A stretch of 64,000 nt of DNA from Gorsachius magnificus (lineage: Eukaryota; Chordata; Aves; Pelecaniformes; Ardeidae), in contig CM067082.1 in assembly GCA_034008185.1 (NCBI GenBank), positions 6,122,984-6,186,983 of the forward strand, written 5' to 3'. A program made the position numbers and the translations under genes. Below, one piece after another: positions 12,401 to 25,346 of the stretch. Below the pieces are notes generated by a model that saw nothing but the letters and a program-made list of their open reading frames with translations, made no database searches and was not told where the DNA came from. Position 1 is the stretch's first letter, and each line of letters starts with the position of its first letter.

Positions 12401-15157
12401 GAGATCAAGACCTTTTTGTGATTTGCATGGGACTCTTGTGGCCTGCTGCTTTGCTGGGGACAAGGAAAAGTAGAAATTGCATCTCCCACACGTTGTGATG
12501 TAGAGGAAGCAAACCAGGATCAGTAAACCAACAGCCTGAGTGGTGGCATCATACATCAGGGGAAAATCTGGTTTATTATTGTTATAAAATTGAGACCATC
12601 TAAATGGTTCTCTAAGGCAACTTATGGAGAATCACCTGGAAGGTAGCAAGCTTGCTGGAAGATACCTGATACATGCTGGTCTAAGAGCTGTTCCGTGTGC
12701 TTCAACAAAGCCTCATTATCAGCTTAAGCTCTTAGCTGCTGTCCTCACAGAAGTCCGGTGGATCCAGTGAGAAGAAAGTCAGACCAGCATGAAGTGCTGC
12801 TTAAATCCCAACCATAGCATCTGTGGAAAAAAAAGGGCAATTGGTTAATAGCAAGAACCTCTGTAAAACACCCTTTAATCTATAGGGTTTGGAAAATTTT
12901 GTAGTTCCAAAATTCCTTTGCAAGCTGCTTGTAAAATAGACAAATTAATTTTTTTAATGATGTGCAACCCCTTTAGTCCCCACGCTGCTTCATGCAGGGT
13001 TTGTCGGCATCCGGTAAATCTCTCTGGTTTGTTCCTCCAGAGGTACAATCCCTAATGCTTTGGGAATAAGTCAGACAACCACGGCTGCATGATGCTGCTG
13101 CATCAAACTGTTGAGCTGGGAGTGCTAAATGTGGGGTGAATTATCTATGCAAAAAATAAGGTGCTGCTTTTTCTGCCTCTGCTGGAGAGGTGATCTAGAG
13201 GGGAATAAAACAGTACAAGGAGACAGAATTCCATTGTAAGGCTTTGGAAATCACTTTTTTCGACAGCCAGGGAGAGTTAAAAACATTTAGTCCAGTAAAA
13301 GACTTTATCTGAAACCCCATTTTGCAATCATTCGTAAAGAGGCAGGTCTAAACAGTATCTGAGCTGCGGGAGTCTGACCTTACCTGTTGTCTAGATTACC
13401 ATGAGCAAACAAGTGACACCTGTGTGCCCCATGGGGATGCTGGGACAATGTGAAGGTTTAGCATCTGGCTGCTTTGACATTGACCCCAGTATTGTTCTCA
13501 TAGGTGTCTCACCAACCCAAGAAAGAAGAAAAGGGCTTTGGCTGCCTCCTGCCAACACTGAAGGTTGATAGAATCAGTGTGCACCTCACCCCCTCCTAAA
13601 TACCGCTCCTTGCTGCCAAGTGGAACTGTGGTTGGGGCCATGATATACCGATATGGATGTAGATAATTTTAATGTGGTGGAAGAGCCTTGGAGACAAAGA
13701 CTTCAGTGAGCTCTTAAAAATACCCCTAATATCTGACAGTCTGTCAGCTCTTGCCGGGATTTCCTTTCCTGTTGGGGAAGGAATGTCGGGAACAGCAAAA
13801 ATATTGTAGCAGATGATCGATACTGTAACAATAACAGCAACACGTGTTGAGTAAAGCAGGAGGTCTCCCCTTCAGGGCTTGGACACTTTTACTTCTATCC
13901 CAGCCCTGAACTCAGACATATCTTGGCTGTCCAGAAATAGCTGGTTTCAGCCTAGAGCATTGTGGAAGATAATGATGCCATAGGTTTAGATACAGCAGAA
14001 GAAAAATACCCCTCTTCTACACTGACTTCAGGTAACTAATTGCCAGACATAGCTGGATAAATGCACTATCTAACTTCAGAATATGGCATGATAACATTTT
14101 TTCTGTTATTTTTTAAAGTATATATTAACACATAAGGTAACGAAGACAGGTAACAAAAATGAAGGCTTTTTATAGTAGCAATAGCCTTGCAGACCGTACT
14201 GGAGGAATTGAAAGGTACGTTCAGGATCTAGTGAGCATGCAGGCTCTTCCTTGTGACCGCAGGCAATCCATGAAAGCCTAACTTTCAAGACGGCAGAAAT
14301 GTTGGGCAAGAAAATTGATAATATCTTCTATTTGCTGAAAGACTCCCAAGTGATACTGTTCTTCCTAAGAATTTATACACTTCTCTAGTCTACCATAAAG
14401 TTTATTGCCATTGACCTCCCTCTAGTAAAAGTAACATATGTTGTTTTATCACAGGCAATACAGTTTGCTATTTTCAGAAGTCTCAGAGAACCAGTAGCTG
14501 ATGACAACCTCCCTGACCTTGGCTATTGGTGATATTCTATCAATATGTTGACAAGGCTGGTGATTCAGCTGAGAGTTTAAGCAAGACCAGAGTATGGAGC
14601 AATTCCTGCAAAAGCTGGTTTGCTTTATATTAGTGCTTGTGGCTGGAAATCCTCCATAATAAATATATTCCGGAAACGTCACCTGAGGCTCTGATGTCCA
14701 GTGCCTTTCCTGATTTCTCTCTCACCTGCTTTCCACATTCCCCTCCAGGCCATTGTATCACCAGAAACTTTCACAATTAGAAGTAGCCCAGTGATTCCCC
14801 CTGTGAGTGTTACCTTGGGCTCCTTGGGAACACAAAGCAGGAGACTTCTCAGAAGGTGTCTTCAGACTAAAGAAGAAGTTAATGGCTCTGTCCTACTTTG
14901 AGAAGACTTTCCAAATCTGCACACTGCTGTGTTTTCTGGCTATTAAAACTTCCCTTTGTTGCTCTGGTTTACTGGGTTTGGGTGCTGGTTTAATTTGTTT
15001 TGTTTTGTTTTTTTTTTTGCTCCTGAACACAGGACAGGCAGGAAAAACCTCAACATGCACACTAGCTGCCACCGTGCTGTCCATATCAGATCTTTAATGG
15101 AGCCAGGCAGAAATCCATCTCATTCTCAGGGCAACCTACCATGGACCTTTTAGTCTT

Positions 15158-15506
15158 GAAAGGATGGATGTCATGTGGATGAAGCGAGACTCTTCTCAGT
15201 GGTGCCCAGTAACAGAACAAGGGGCAATGGGCACAAACTGAAGCATAAGAGGTTCCAGTTGAACGCGAAGATGAACTTCTTTACTTTGAGGTTGACAGAG
15301 CACTGGAACAGGCTGCCCAGGGGGGTTGTGGAGTCTCTTTCTTTGGAGATATTCAAAGCCCGCCTGGACGATGTCCTGTGCAACCTGCTCTGGGTGAGCC
15401 TGCTTTAGCAGGAGGGTTGGACTGGATGATCTCTGGAGGTCCTTCCAACCCTTGCCATTCTGTGATTCTGTAATTCTGTAATTCTGTGATTCTATGATTC
15501 TGTGAT
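15158..15506 (+). mobile_element. CR1 LINE 3' fragment, sense
   Basis: Clear CR1: cagtggtgcccagtaacaga, gagcactggaacaggctgcc, ggttggactggatgatctct, then an (ATTCTRTG)n tail of about six units. It is closely similar by eye to the copy at 20878-21246, so the two are probably one subfamily. 5'-truncated. Confidence 0.95.
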
Positions 15507-16597
15507 CTTGAAACAAATGTCGTAGGACCACTGGACAGGTACAGAGCTGTTTGATCATCCTTTGGTCACGCTTTAGGGTGTGGTTGGGTGCAGTGTGGAC
15601 ATCTTTCCTGTAAAAGAGAATCTGGTTACATATTGCAGTTAGACAATGCAGAAATTACCCAGTGCCAAGTTTTGCCCATCTTTTCCCTGTAACAGGCAGA
15701 TCTGGGGGTGTTTTCTGATTCTGGAAAAATGGGCTCCTTCCTGTAAGGCAGTTATTACTCTCAAGTAAGGAGACATTCGGCTGATTTGATCAGCAGAGCA
15801 GTGCATAAGAAATTGCTTGTCAAGCCAAATATGCTGTTAGCTTCTCTTTCAGGTCACTATTTTTAATTTTAATGTTAATGGACTAGAGTGTGCTGCTTTT
15901 CAGGAGATGTAATCATGTTAGAGGGTTTCAGTGGCCCCATATTGTTTTAGTAGCTATAATGAAGTAGGAGGCTTGTGATCACAGAGCATTATTCATTTTA
16001 TTAATTGCCATATTTATGGCATTACTGATTAAAAAGTTTATAAGCCAACTGGGAAACCACACCTGCCCTGGTACACAAAAAAACCACCTTTTAAATCAAC
16101 GCAACTGAGAACAGGAAAGTCCCACCCTTTCATCCTGTGCTCAAGCTTGGTGCAATGACTGCATAACCGTAACTTTGTCCTTGCTAATTTAGGTGGGTAT
16201 GTTCCTTCCCATTTCACTTGTGGAAAGGACTGTGAAGGATCTCATTTTCACTATGGCACTGACAGCGTGGTTCCTCCTTGGTGGTGGAAAATACAACTGG
16301 CAGCCCATATTTCTGCTGTCACTCCAGCCCAGAAATGCTGTACGACAGACTAAATGGCCAGTAAGGTGTTTGGGGAAAGATCTAAGTGAGGTGTTTCCAC
16401 TGCACTGTTAGCACTGGAGAAATGATTACAGCATCACCTGATTTTTACATTAACATTGTGGTTCAAGACTAAATTAAAAGCATCATGCTGCCTCCCTCAC
16501 AATCCCAGTTCCAGCCCTAAAGTCAACAAGGGAACATACTCAACCCAAAGAGCTTCCAAGCACATGAAGTAAACAACCACAATAACAACAACATGAC

Positions 16598-16645
16598 AAT
16601 AATAATAGTAGTAGTAATAATAATAGTAGTAGTAATAATAATAAT
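16598..16645 (+). repeat. AAT/AGT trinucleotide array with 18-bp period
   Basis: Read directly: (AAT)3(AGT)3(AAT)3(AGT)3(AAT)4, so two 18-bp higher-order units plus a remainder, preceded by aacaac-type sequence. On the minus strand it translates as a Tyr run in one frame, a by-product and not a gene. Confidence 0.95.
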
Positions 16646-18423
16646 TAATATATTTCATATACAGAATATATATATTTTCTTGTCCTTCAGCTGAAATAAT
16701 CTTAGAGGTTACTTTAAAGCACAAGTTCATTTTAAAGTTTCCCTAGATGTCTTCTTCCCAGTCCCACCTGGACAATCTGCCTTGATGAATTTCTCAGCTC
16801 AAATGACAATATTTTGAGTTTGCTTCTTTCCTCTCCCACTTAGATATGGAACGATATCTGTTTAAGAAGACTCTTATAATAAATGATCAGGATAGCAAAC
16901 TTAAGATATTGCTAGTCTGCATTTAAAAACCTGAAACCTTTATTTAGTCCTGGAGGAAAATGAGACAGTGTAAATGTAATTTATGTGTGATTAGTTAGCA
17001 TTTTTTTTCTCCTTCCTTCTGCCTCATTCAGTGCACAAAACGGGTAGCATTCCCTATGAGTGGAATATATCTCACCTAATTTCAGCAGTCTGAAAATTAC
17101 TGTCTGTATGGGCTCCCTTTCTGCTGAATGGAAGGAGAGCCAAATGGTGATTCAGCCTGTCTTTAGATAGGTCTGAGACAGATGTGATGAATTGTCTTCC
17201 TAGAGACTCCTATACTTCTCTGCTGACCCACAAGGGAACCAAAGCAACCTGCATACATCAGATGTCTCCTTTTCAGACAGCTAAAGTTAGGAGAGATGCA
17301 TCTCATCCTCAGCAAAGTTCTTCGTTGTTTAGTATGGCCTGATGACACTTTTTTTGGTCATGCTACTGAAATACTTTAGCAACAAAAGTGTCCATCACCT
17401 CCATGGGCTTTGGTTGGCCATGGAGTATCTAAGAGTGGAGTCTGTCTCACCAGCTGCAGACCTTTATAGGTGAGGTTTGGTATGCAGCCCGAGCATCCTA
17501 AGCTCTCTTTAGGTCAATGGAGAGAAACATGCAGTTTTGGCATCTGTTTTAGTATGAAATGAATCTTTCCCTAGAAGTGCCCATATTTGCCTCTCTGTGC
17601 CTAACTGAGAGTCTCTGTTATTACCCTGCCTAGAGAGCTGACATTTAGCCAGATGAACCCCATGTGAAGTGCTCTGTAAACATGAATTATTTTGTTTCAT
17701 AGCTCCCTCTAAGGAAAGTGGAGGCAATATCTCAATTTGACACAGAACAAATTAATAGTGTAATTAAAACAAAACCATTTGCTGGTTTTGAGTGTGGACT
17801 CTGACACATCTAGGGCTTAACTTTCCCATGGATGTACATGACATTTTTCAAAGAACAATCCTCATTCATTTTTTAATGAAAAATATATCAAGACATTTGC
17901 AATTTGGCAATCCATAGCCCGAATAAGAAAAATCATATTATGATTTACCTGTGTTCTTTATTCAATCCTGAATGCAAATGAGATAGTCTAAGTTATGAGC
18001 CTGACTTATTTTCATTACATCAAGTTCTGCTTGCAAATTAGTTTTAATAACCTTGCGTATGTTTCACGGTGTTATTTAGGCTCTGTAAAGTGCACGTTGT
18101 TAGGAAATTTCAGAAAAAAAAAAAAAGGAGATTGATTACATCTGACTCATAACTTGTTTCCACTGGAAAAGCATGCTAGTGTGTGCACACCTTCACAGTT
18201 GCTTGTGATGTAAACGTTAGCTTGTGTAGTCAGAGAAAGGTGAGAGTAAGTTTGGGTCTGAGCTAATGATGAGAAAACTTAGCAAGAAGTTCTTGTCAGA
18301 TCACCTCCTTGTGTATTTTGAGCAACGGAGCTTTACGAGCTCCACTAGATGAGCAATACTCCATAACCTGAGGACTCTGGTGACTTGACGTTACAACGTC
18401 ACTTGGGCAGCGCTTCAGCCTTC

Positions 18424-18453
18424 ACCATTCACAGCTCAGCTGCTGTGAATGGT
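18424..18453. repeat. Perfect 12-bp inverted repeat, 6-nt loop
   Basis: Arms accattcacagc (18424-18435) and gctgtgaatggt (18442-18453) pair perfectly around the loop tcagct. It is in mid-intron and too short by itself for a typical pre-microRNA stem. Confidence 0.9.
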
Positions 18454-19881
18454 TAGCAATTTCCCTTACCAGCAACACTCACCTGCCTTCCTCATGTTTC
18501 TGTGGTTGGTGTAGATGAAGGATATGTGCTGCGTGGCGAAATGAGCTATGGGAGGGTTTGTATGGACAGGTCATACTGGTTTTTATGTGATAGCCAGAAG
18601 GGAGCTCTCATGTTCTGGTAGGATCTATTTGCTACGATTTATGGCTGTGATCATGGCTGATCGCAGTATGTCAGAAGGGTGTAACACTGGAGTTGTTGCA
18701 GAGGTGATTATGAGGTGGAGCCACGAGGCCCTGGAGCATCTTAACTGCCTTATCTGCCCTCCTGACTGTCCAGTAATAGCTGGAAATAGAGTGGACAGGA
18801 GGGAAAAGCTGTTGACAGCCAGGACAGTTACTGTAATATAAAAGGCCTCAACTTGGCACCAGGCAACCACTTCTGTCTTTGCAAACAATTAAGATTATAT
18901 TTCCTCAGAAAAAGCTATTTCTTTTGAAAAAGCTCCATGATGGAAGCCTTATGTTTTATTTGCTGTCTGCTGTCACATCTTGATTTGCCTCGGGACTTGC
19001 CTACAGAGGGTTTTTTGCACCTATTTATTCCTTTACATTTGAAGAATAATTTCATTAGGTGGGTGCCTTTTCCTCTTGCAGCTGTTTTCAAGCTCTGCAG
19101 TGGCTTTCAGCTTATGAGTTGTGAAAGGTTCACGAGGGCAATTATAAAACCCAAGAATCTTAGGGCCTAAACTCACCACACAAAAATGTTTATCTATCCC
19201 ATAAAAGTTTTAGGACCTTACTAAATGAACAAAGTTAAAAGCACTGCCATGGTTTAAAATCAATTTATCAAAACAAGCTACCATAATATCAACAGTTTTG
19301 TGTGCTGGAATTACACCCACAGGAGTTAATTTGTGTAATTGTATATGTATGAGAGGGAGAAGAGTTTGGAATAGCCCAAATAAAGGAAAAACACAGGTTC
19401 TCTACTCAGTCACTCTCAACCTGGCTTTTGCAGTGTCTTTGCCTCTAACTCTACAGTGTGTATGGTTATGGGAGCAGCTATTAGTTTGGATGTGCATCCT
19501 GTGGAGCCAGTCTGGAGCTAAAAGGAGGATGGTTGCATCCCATTCACATAGTACAGCACCTCCAGGAATTGGATACAGTCAGGAGCATGGCACAATTGTA
19601 CCCCCACTGTCCCCGGCAGGGTTTACCAGCTGGGACTTCATGACACGAAAGCGTGGGTTCATTGTGGCTGGGACCATATTGACTCTGGAGGTGCATAGAC
19701 CCAAAAGTGTGGTTTATGCTTAAGCTAATAAGCCTTGTCAGAACAAAATCAGAAGCTTTACACAAATGTCTATACTCAAGATTAATAGCTCATAGTAATG
19801 AGTTGATTGGACTAAGACTAAGTTGTATTAAAATGATATGAAAAGTGTGTATAGTCAGGTGTCTTGGACTAGCAGTTTTCA

Positions 19882-20380
19882 ATAAAGACATGGACCTGTT
19901 AGAGTGGATACAGAGGAGGCCATGAAAATCATCAGAGGGCTGAAACACTTCTGTTATGAAGAAAGGCTGAAAGAGTTGGGTTTTTTTCAGCCTGGAGAAG
20001 GGAAGACTCCAGGGAGACCTCATTGTGGCCTTTCAACATATAGAAAGGGCTTATAAGAAAGACAGAGAGAGACTTTTTACCAAGGCCTGTAGTGACAGGA
20101 CAGGGGGCAACAGTTTTTAACTGAAAGAGAGTAGATTTCAATTGGAGATAAGGGGGAAAAAAAAAATTGATGAGGGTGGTGAGACACTGGAAGAGGTTGC
20201 CCAGAGTAGCTGTAGATGCCCCATGATTGGAAGTGTTGAAGGTCAGGCTGGGTGGGGCTGTGAGCAACCTGCTCTTGTTGAAGATGTCCCTGCCCATGGC
20301 AGGGGGTTGGGATTAGATGATCTTTGAAGATCCCTTCCAACCCAAATTGTTCTGTGATTCTATGGTTCTATGGTTCTATG
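19882..20380 (+). mobile_element. CR1 LINE 3' fragment, sense
   Basis: About 500 bp from gacatggacctgttagagtg to the (TTCTATGG)n tail. It includes ttcagcctggagaagggaag and tcccttccaacccaaattgt. It has a short internal A-run near 20157-20166. It lies 343 bp upstream of exon B in the same orientation as the gene. Confidence 0.95.
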
Positions 20381-20723
20381 AATAAGTGTTTCAGTCTGCC
20401 CTTGTGCATTTTTCTACATAGAGATTAATGAATTATACAGCATTTTCAGGGTGTTGTAGCAATGCAAAGAGTAACTATTGATTTCTGGAGAACCATGTTC
20501 TAATCTCTCCAGGACTTGTTACAATTCGAATTTATGCTTTTTTTTGAGTTTTTGGACTAAGCAAATTAGACCATGTCAGAATTTTGTTCTGGCTTTTCCC
20601 AACAAGAACAAGATTAATCTCTGAAGTGCTGTGTTTGTGGGCTAAGATAACTACCTAAGTACAGTTGAAGACATGTCCAATGGCCTGATCAATGTCTTCT
20701 ATTTACATTTCTGTTATGGACAG

Positions 20724-20835
20724 GATTTGACCTGATGGATTCATTCAGTGTGAGACAGATTTTTGGAATGAAAGAAAATGGAATTCAGAGCGCTTATGTA
20801 CGACTTGGAAGCTTCCCTGTTGTTCAGAAAACTGA
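20724..20835 (+). CDS. COL22A1: COL22A1 exon B: start of TSPN domain
   Basis: This 112-nt exon has acceptor ggacag and donor tga|gtgagt. It enters in phase 1 and leaves in phase 2. With the split Gly codon it reads GFDLMDSFSVRQIF, then GMKENGIQSAY, then VRLGSFPVVQKTE. GFDL is the usual opening of collagen TSPN domains (a laminin-G-like beta sandwich). The acceptor is weak because purines interrupt the tract just before the AG. The exon is flanked by two sense CR1 copies, one ending 343 bp upstream and one starting about 42 bp after the donor. Its length is not a multiple of 3, so skipping it would shift the frame and destroy TSPN. Confidence 0.93.
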
Positions 20836-20877
20836 GTGAGTACCCTGTTTTTTCACTTTATTTTCATCTGAGCCTCT

Positions 20878-21246
20878 GCTTTTAGTCTGAAAAAGAGAAG
20901 ACTGAGAGGGGACCTCATCAACACATGCAAATATCTTAAGGGTGGATGTCACAAGGATGGAGCCAGACTCTTTGCAGTGGTGCCCAGTGACAGGATAAGG
21001 GGCAATGGGTACAAACTGAAACATAAGAAGTTTCAGTTGAATATGCAGAAGAACTTCTTTACTTTGAGGGTGACAGAGCACTGGAACAGGCTGCCCAGGG
21101 GGGTTGTGGAGTCTCCTTCTCTGGAGATATTCAAAACCCGCCTGGACGAAGTCCTGTGTAACATGGTCTAGAAGAACCTTCTTTAGCAGGGAGGTTGGAC
21201 TAGATGATCTCCTGAGGTCCCTTCCAACCTTTACCATTCTGTGATT
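20878..21246 (+). mobile_element. CR1 LINE 3' fragment, sense, beside the exon B donor
   Basis: Starts about 42 bp downstream of the exon B splice donor. Diagnostic wording: gactgaGAGgggacctcatc, gagcactggaacaggctgcc, ggttggactagatgatctcc, ending ccattctgtgatt with almost no tail. 5'-truncated. Confidence 0.95.
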
Positions 21247-24200
21247 TACATTATTTGGTTCCTCTCGGTTAACCTTGTAGTAGTTATCTAGTACCTACAC
21301 ATATATTGCTGGTTTGATCAGCTCTTCACTTCTGCCGGCACAGAATATATACAATGTGGTTGGGAGCCTCCTCACGAGCTACAGGCTCCATCCTGGTAGA
21401 GTATGAGCTGGTTTCAGTGTATCTGTCTCAATGGTTGTGAGGAGCAGTAACAAGCAATTCACAAAAAAACTTAAGGCTTAGTAAATAGCTTCTAAAAGGA
21501 ATAGTTGGTAGCACTGCCACCGGAGATATATATTTGCTAATAATTTGCTAAGACCAGTTCCTAGTAGATGCTGTTACCAGTTAGCTAATATGAGTTTGGG
21601 TCTCCTAAAAGAAAGAGCAATTTTTAATCCTTTGTCAACATGGATTCAGTCCTTGGGGCCTTTTATGACCCGAGGCTGACAGTTGTGTCATAGTCATCAG
21701 AAAGGTTTCTCTTCAGGTTGTCATTTGAGTCCTGCTAGCATTAGCCTTGAAAAGAGTGAGTGCATAATTTCACTGAGTAACCATGAGCTATAGATTGAAT
21801 TGTTGTCATTAACATTTTTGCAGTAAATTTCTCTGTGCTGGTTTGAACTTCAGCTTAAAAAATCAATAGTAATTGTTTTCCTTCTTATGGATGAGGGCCA
21901 TTATTTTTTATTCTGTTTTAGCTCTTTTACTCAGCTCACTGCATCTTTGATATTTTCCTGTGACTTACATTTGCTTGATTTCACAATATTTTTTCGTCCT
22001 GGAGCCAGCCTGGATTGATTTGCCCTTCTCCCCTCCTCCTCTTTCTCCATACAAACACACAGTCTTTACAAACAGAAAAAGTACAAGTATGATACACTGA
22101 AAAGAAAACTGTTTGCTCTAAAGTCCATAAATGATGTGAAGTCCCTGGGTAAGTAAATTCATGATCTGGGAGAAGACCAACCAACTGAAGACACCTTGGT
22201 CTTGATAAGTAGTATATACACAATGGGTGTGTGTGTGGAGGGTAATAAACCTATTTTCTTTGGCTCACAGCAGTCTCTGGGTAGAATCTCTGTTTGCTGT
22301 GCCTTGTAACAGCTAGTGTTAGTGTGCTTTATCACTGCAAAGCATTACCACCAAGACTACACAGAAAGAAGCCCTTGAAGGGAAGAAGTCCAGTTTACAC
22401 TTAAGAAATTCTGGGAATGATGATCTGCAGAATCTGAGCTCTGGGTGATACTATGACAAATAGGACTAGTGCAGTCCTTGGGTGCTGTCCTGGCATGAGC
22501 TGACTATCTCCATATCAGGCAATTCAGTCACCACTGCTGGGATGCTATGCCCAGTCTTTGTTTCCATAATTCAGTAGATAGGAATGGAGTAAATGAAAGT
22601 TTAAATAACTGGGAAACAAGTTTAACAGTAAGAAATCCAACCAGTACAGTGCAGTCAGGTAAAATTAAGGAGTAGTTGGCAACTGAGGTGGTCGGTCTCT
22701 GTAAGAACCTCTGGGGAATCAAAGTTTAGTAAAGGGTCTTTGGTGCTAAGGATAGTGATAGACTGGAAGTCAGTGGCTACCTGTAAATGACATCAAGAAA
22801 CAGCATGGAAGAAAGGCATGCTTTTAACAATGAACACAAATAACCCTGGGACAAGTTAGCAGAGATTACAGAGTGTTGTCCATTTGCATTCTTTTTGCGA
22901 ATTAAGGGTTGAAGTACTTTGTTGTTGCTGTTTCTGTTGTTGTTTTCCCAGAAAGACTGAGGGATTGAAACCAGACCAACCAGCTATGATGACTTTCCTT
23001 CTGCTCAGTTTGCGCCCATTTATTTGTTGTTGTTGTTATTAAAACAAGTAGAATATTTTATTGCTCAGGACAATTAGAAGTAAAATATCCTTAATTAGTA
23101 GATTGAAATGACTAAGCTTCCTTTTGAATGATTAACTGAAACATGGAATTAAAGAACTTACATATTTCAGCCTTCTGTATTTTAACTTCCATACTCTTGT
23201 GGCTTGCGAATGAACCCATGGAAGGTGTCTGCATATTTAGTTCATTTTAGCCTCTGGATGTCAGAATTCTGAGATGGTACATATAGAGTCATTGTTCACA
23301 GAAAATGCAATCTTGTAAAGCTGCACAAAACTGATAACTGGAATAATAAACAAACAAGAACATCTGTCCTGTCTTGCAGATAACCTCAAGCAACGTTTAG
23401 CAACTGATAGCAACATCTCATAATTAGATACAAAATCATTAACTGAGTAATATATGTAATTCACTTTATTATCTGCTTAAAGGATTCGTATCCTTTTATA
23501 TAAGCACCAGTACTTTTACGAAGTGCCAGCTTAGCTGCCTGGGGAATGTGCCTATTCATTTCCGATCTAGAGCCTACAACTATGAACTTTCTTCCTGTTT
23601 GTGATGAGGCATCCTGTGATGCTTCTGTGAACAAGTAAGCACAACAGCCAGGGAAGCGGCCGCAATCAATGTGCTGGTCACTGAGGGCCTTGGCTGGCTG
23701 AGGGCTAGTCCCTAAATCTGGCTGGTGCTTCTCCCCACTCCTCAGGTAACTGGGGCTGTCCTACTGTTTGCCAGCCTCAGTTGGTCTTCTGGCAAAAGCT
23801 GTGCCCCAGATTTCTGGTTTGGGGAACTCAGGTTTGTTTCTCATTACTGTTATCTTGGCTAATGCCAAGCTTTTGGCTCACTATCTTGTTCTGGTCTCCA
23901 TCTATTTCTCTTACTCCTGACTCCAGAGCCTTCCTCCTGCCATGTCTGTCCCTCAATTTTCTCTTGCCTGATCTGTTTCCAGCCTGGCTTAGTCCTCATC
24001 CCAGCTTCCACTAAAAGAACATCTTGATGCTTGGCCTAGCTTCTAGTCATGATCTGTTTACTCTTTATATTGGTACAGTGTTGTATCCCCCAGTTTCTGA
24101 GTCTTGGGGGTTTTGGGGCATGTATACCTTGATGTGTTTTTCTGGAGACTTTGGCTCCTGACATTGGCTTCAGTTACCTGTCTTGGGTTTCTCCATGAGC

Positions 24201-24360
24201 TCTTGCCCTGGTCTCATTGTTTGTTCTGCTCCACGGAGAAGAAAATTCTACCCAAAGCTGTCAAGACTTCCTACACTAAACATTAAACCTGTTGAATGCT
24301 TCCTTGTTCCTTACTTCCTCTCGAACATATATTGCATACGAGGAAAGGTAGAGTCACCTA

Positions 24361-24600
24361 AGGTTCTTCAGCCTGGAGAAGAGAAGGCTCAGAGAGGGAT
24401 CTTGTCCATGTGTACAAATACCTGATGGGGAAGAGGCAAAGAAGATGGAGCCAGACTCTTCTCAGTGGTGTTCAGTGACAGGGCAATAAACAATAGGAAT
24501 AAATTAAAAACATAAAATTCAATCTGAACACAAGAAAAATCCTTCTTTAGACTAGATAATCTCAAGTGGTCCCCTCCACCCTTAATAATTCTGGGATTTG
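24361..24600 (+). mobile_element. CR1 LINE 3' fragment, sense, with internal deletion
   Basis: ggttcttcagcctggagaag at the start and ctagataatctcaagtggtc near the end bracket a shortened body. The segment that normally holds the gaacaggctgccc motif is missing. The tail is decayed to attctgggatt. Confidence 0.85.
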
Positions 24601-25346
24601 TGTTTCACTGCTGCACCATGCCCGTCTCTGCCAGACCTGTCTTTCCCTTTCCCCCACTCTTCCCCCGTACCAGAGGCAGCTATAAGGCCTGGTCTGTGAC
24701 CTGTCCCAAAATTTCTCGTGGTGCTGGAGTTGGAAAAAGGCCAAGATGCTTTGCTGAAACCAGGGATGAGAGACACAGCTCTTTGCTCTAAGGAAGTGGT
24801 GAGAGCAGCATTCCCAGCTGAAGGTTCTTGCTGTGGCCCCTATCTGATCTCAGGACCTTTATTGCCAGACAAGCCCTTGTCATCTAGAAGAAACATGTCT
24901 GGCCAAATCTGCTGTGAAATTAGTAGGAGAATGCCTACTAGGAGCACACCTGAGGAATTCCTTGTAGGCTGCTTCTTTACTAACCAAAGAAACAGAGTGA
25001 ATGCATGGGCCCCAGCACTAGGCTCATATCATTTGTGCTCTTCACCTGTTTGTGTGCTCAAATCAAGTTAATTTTGGCTGATGTCAAGCACCGTTATCCT
25101 AGATAATGCCTGGGCCTGGTATGGAGGATGGAGCATGCCAGCGACTGCCCCCTAAAGGCAGTTTGGATACGATCACTCTCTTTGGGAAAGAAGAATTCTG
25201 TTGAACTTCACTCATGAATAGCAAATGGTCCCTGACTATTATTTACTAGTGTGGATAGTCTTCTAGATAGATACTTCTAGACAGATACTTCTAACAGGGT
25301 AAAAGAAGTGAAGCATGGCTGAAGTGGAATGACTGAAGGCTTTTTG

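Larger units (their letters stand above)
3258..20723 (+). other. Intron A-B (17.5 kb)
   Basis: Large intron with no coding exon that I can support. It contains CR1 pieces near 4741, 6440, 9343, 15158 and 19882, an interrupted trinucleotide array at 16598-16645, a 12-bp perfect hairpin at 18424-18453, and poly-A or poly-T runs near 3671-3694, 6008-6021, 10567-10581 and 18113-18126. The AT-rich stretch 15840-16060 shows no repeat I can name. The rest shows nothing recognisable. The acceptor before exon B, tgttatggacag, has a weak polypyrimidine tract. Confidence 0.8.

Noticed and set aside
16497..16730. Poly-Tyr open frame (minus strand)
   Set aside because: Translation of the AAT/AGT microsatellite.
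19298..19723. 141-codon open frame (+)
   Set aside because: No recognisable domain, no splice or promoter context and low-complexity wording. Consistent with a chance frame in intron.
20824..21237. 137-codon minus-strand frame
   Set aside because: Lies over the CR1 copy at 20878-21246. The same type of antisense CR1 frame recurs at 15196-15558, so it is repeat-derived.
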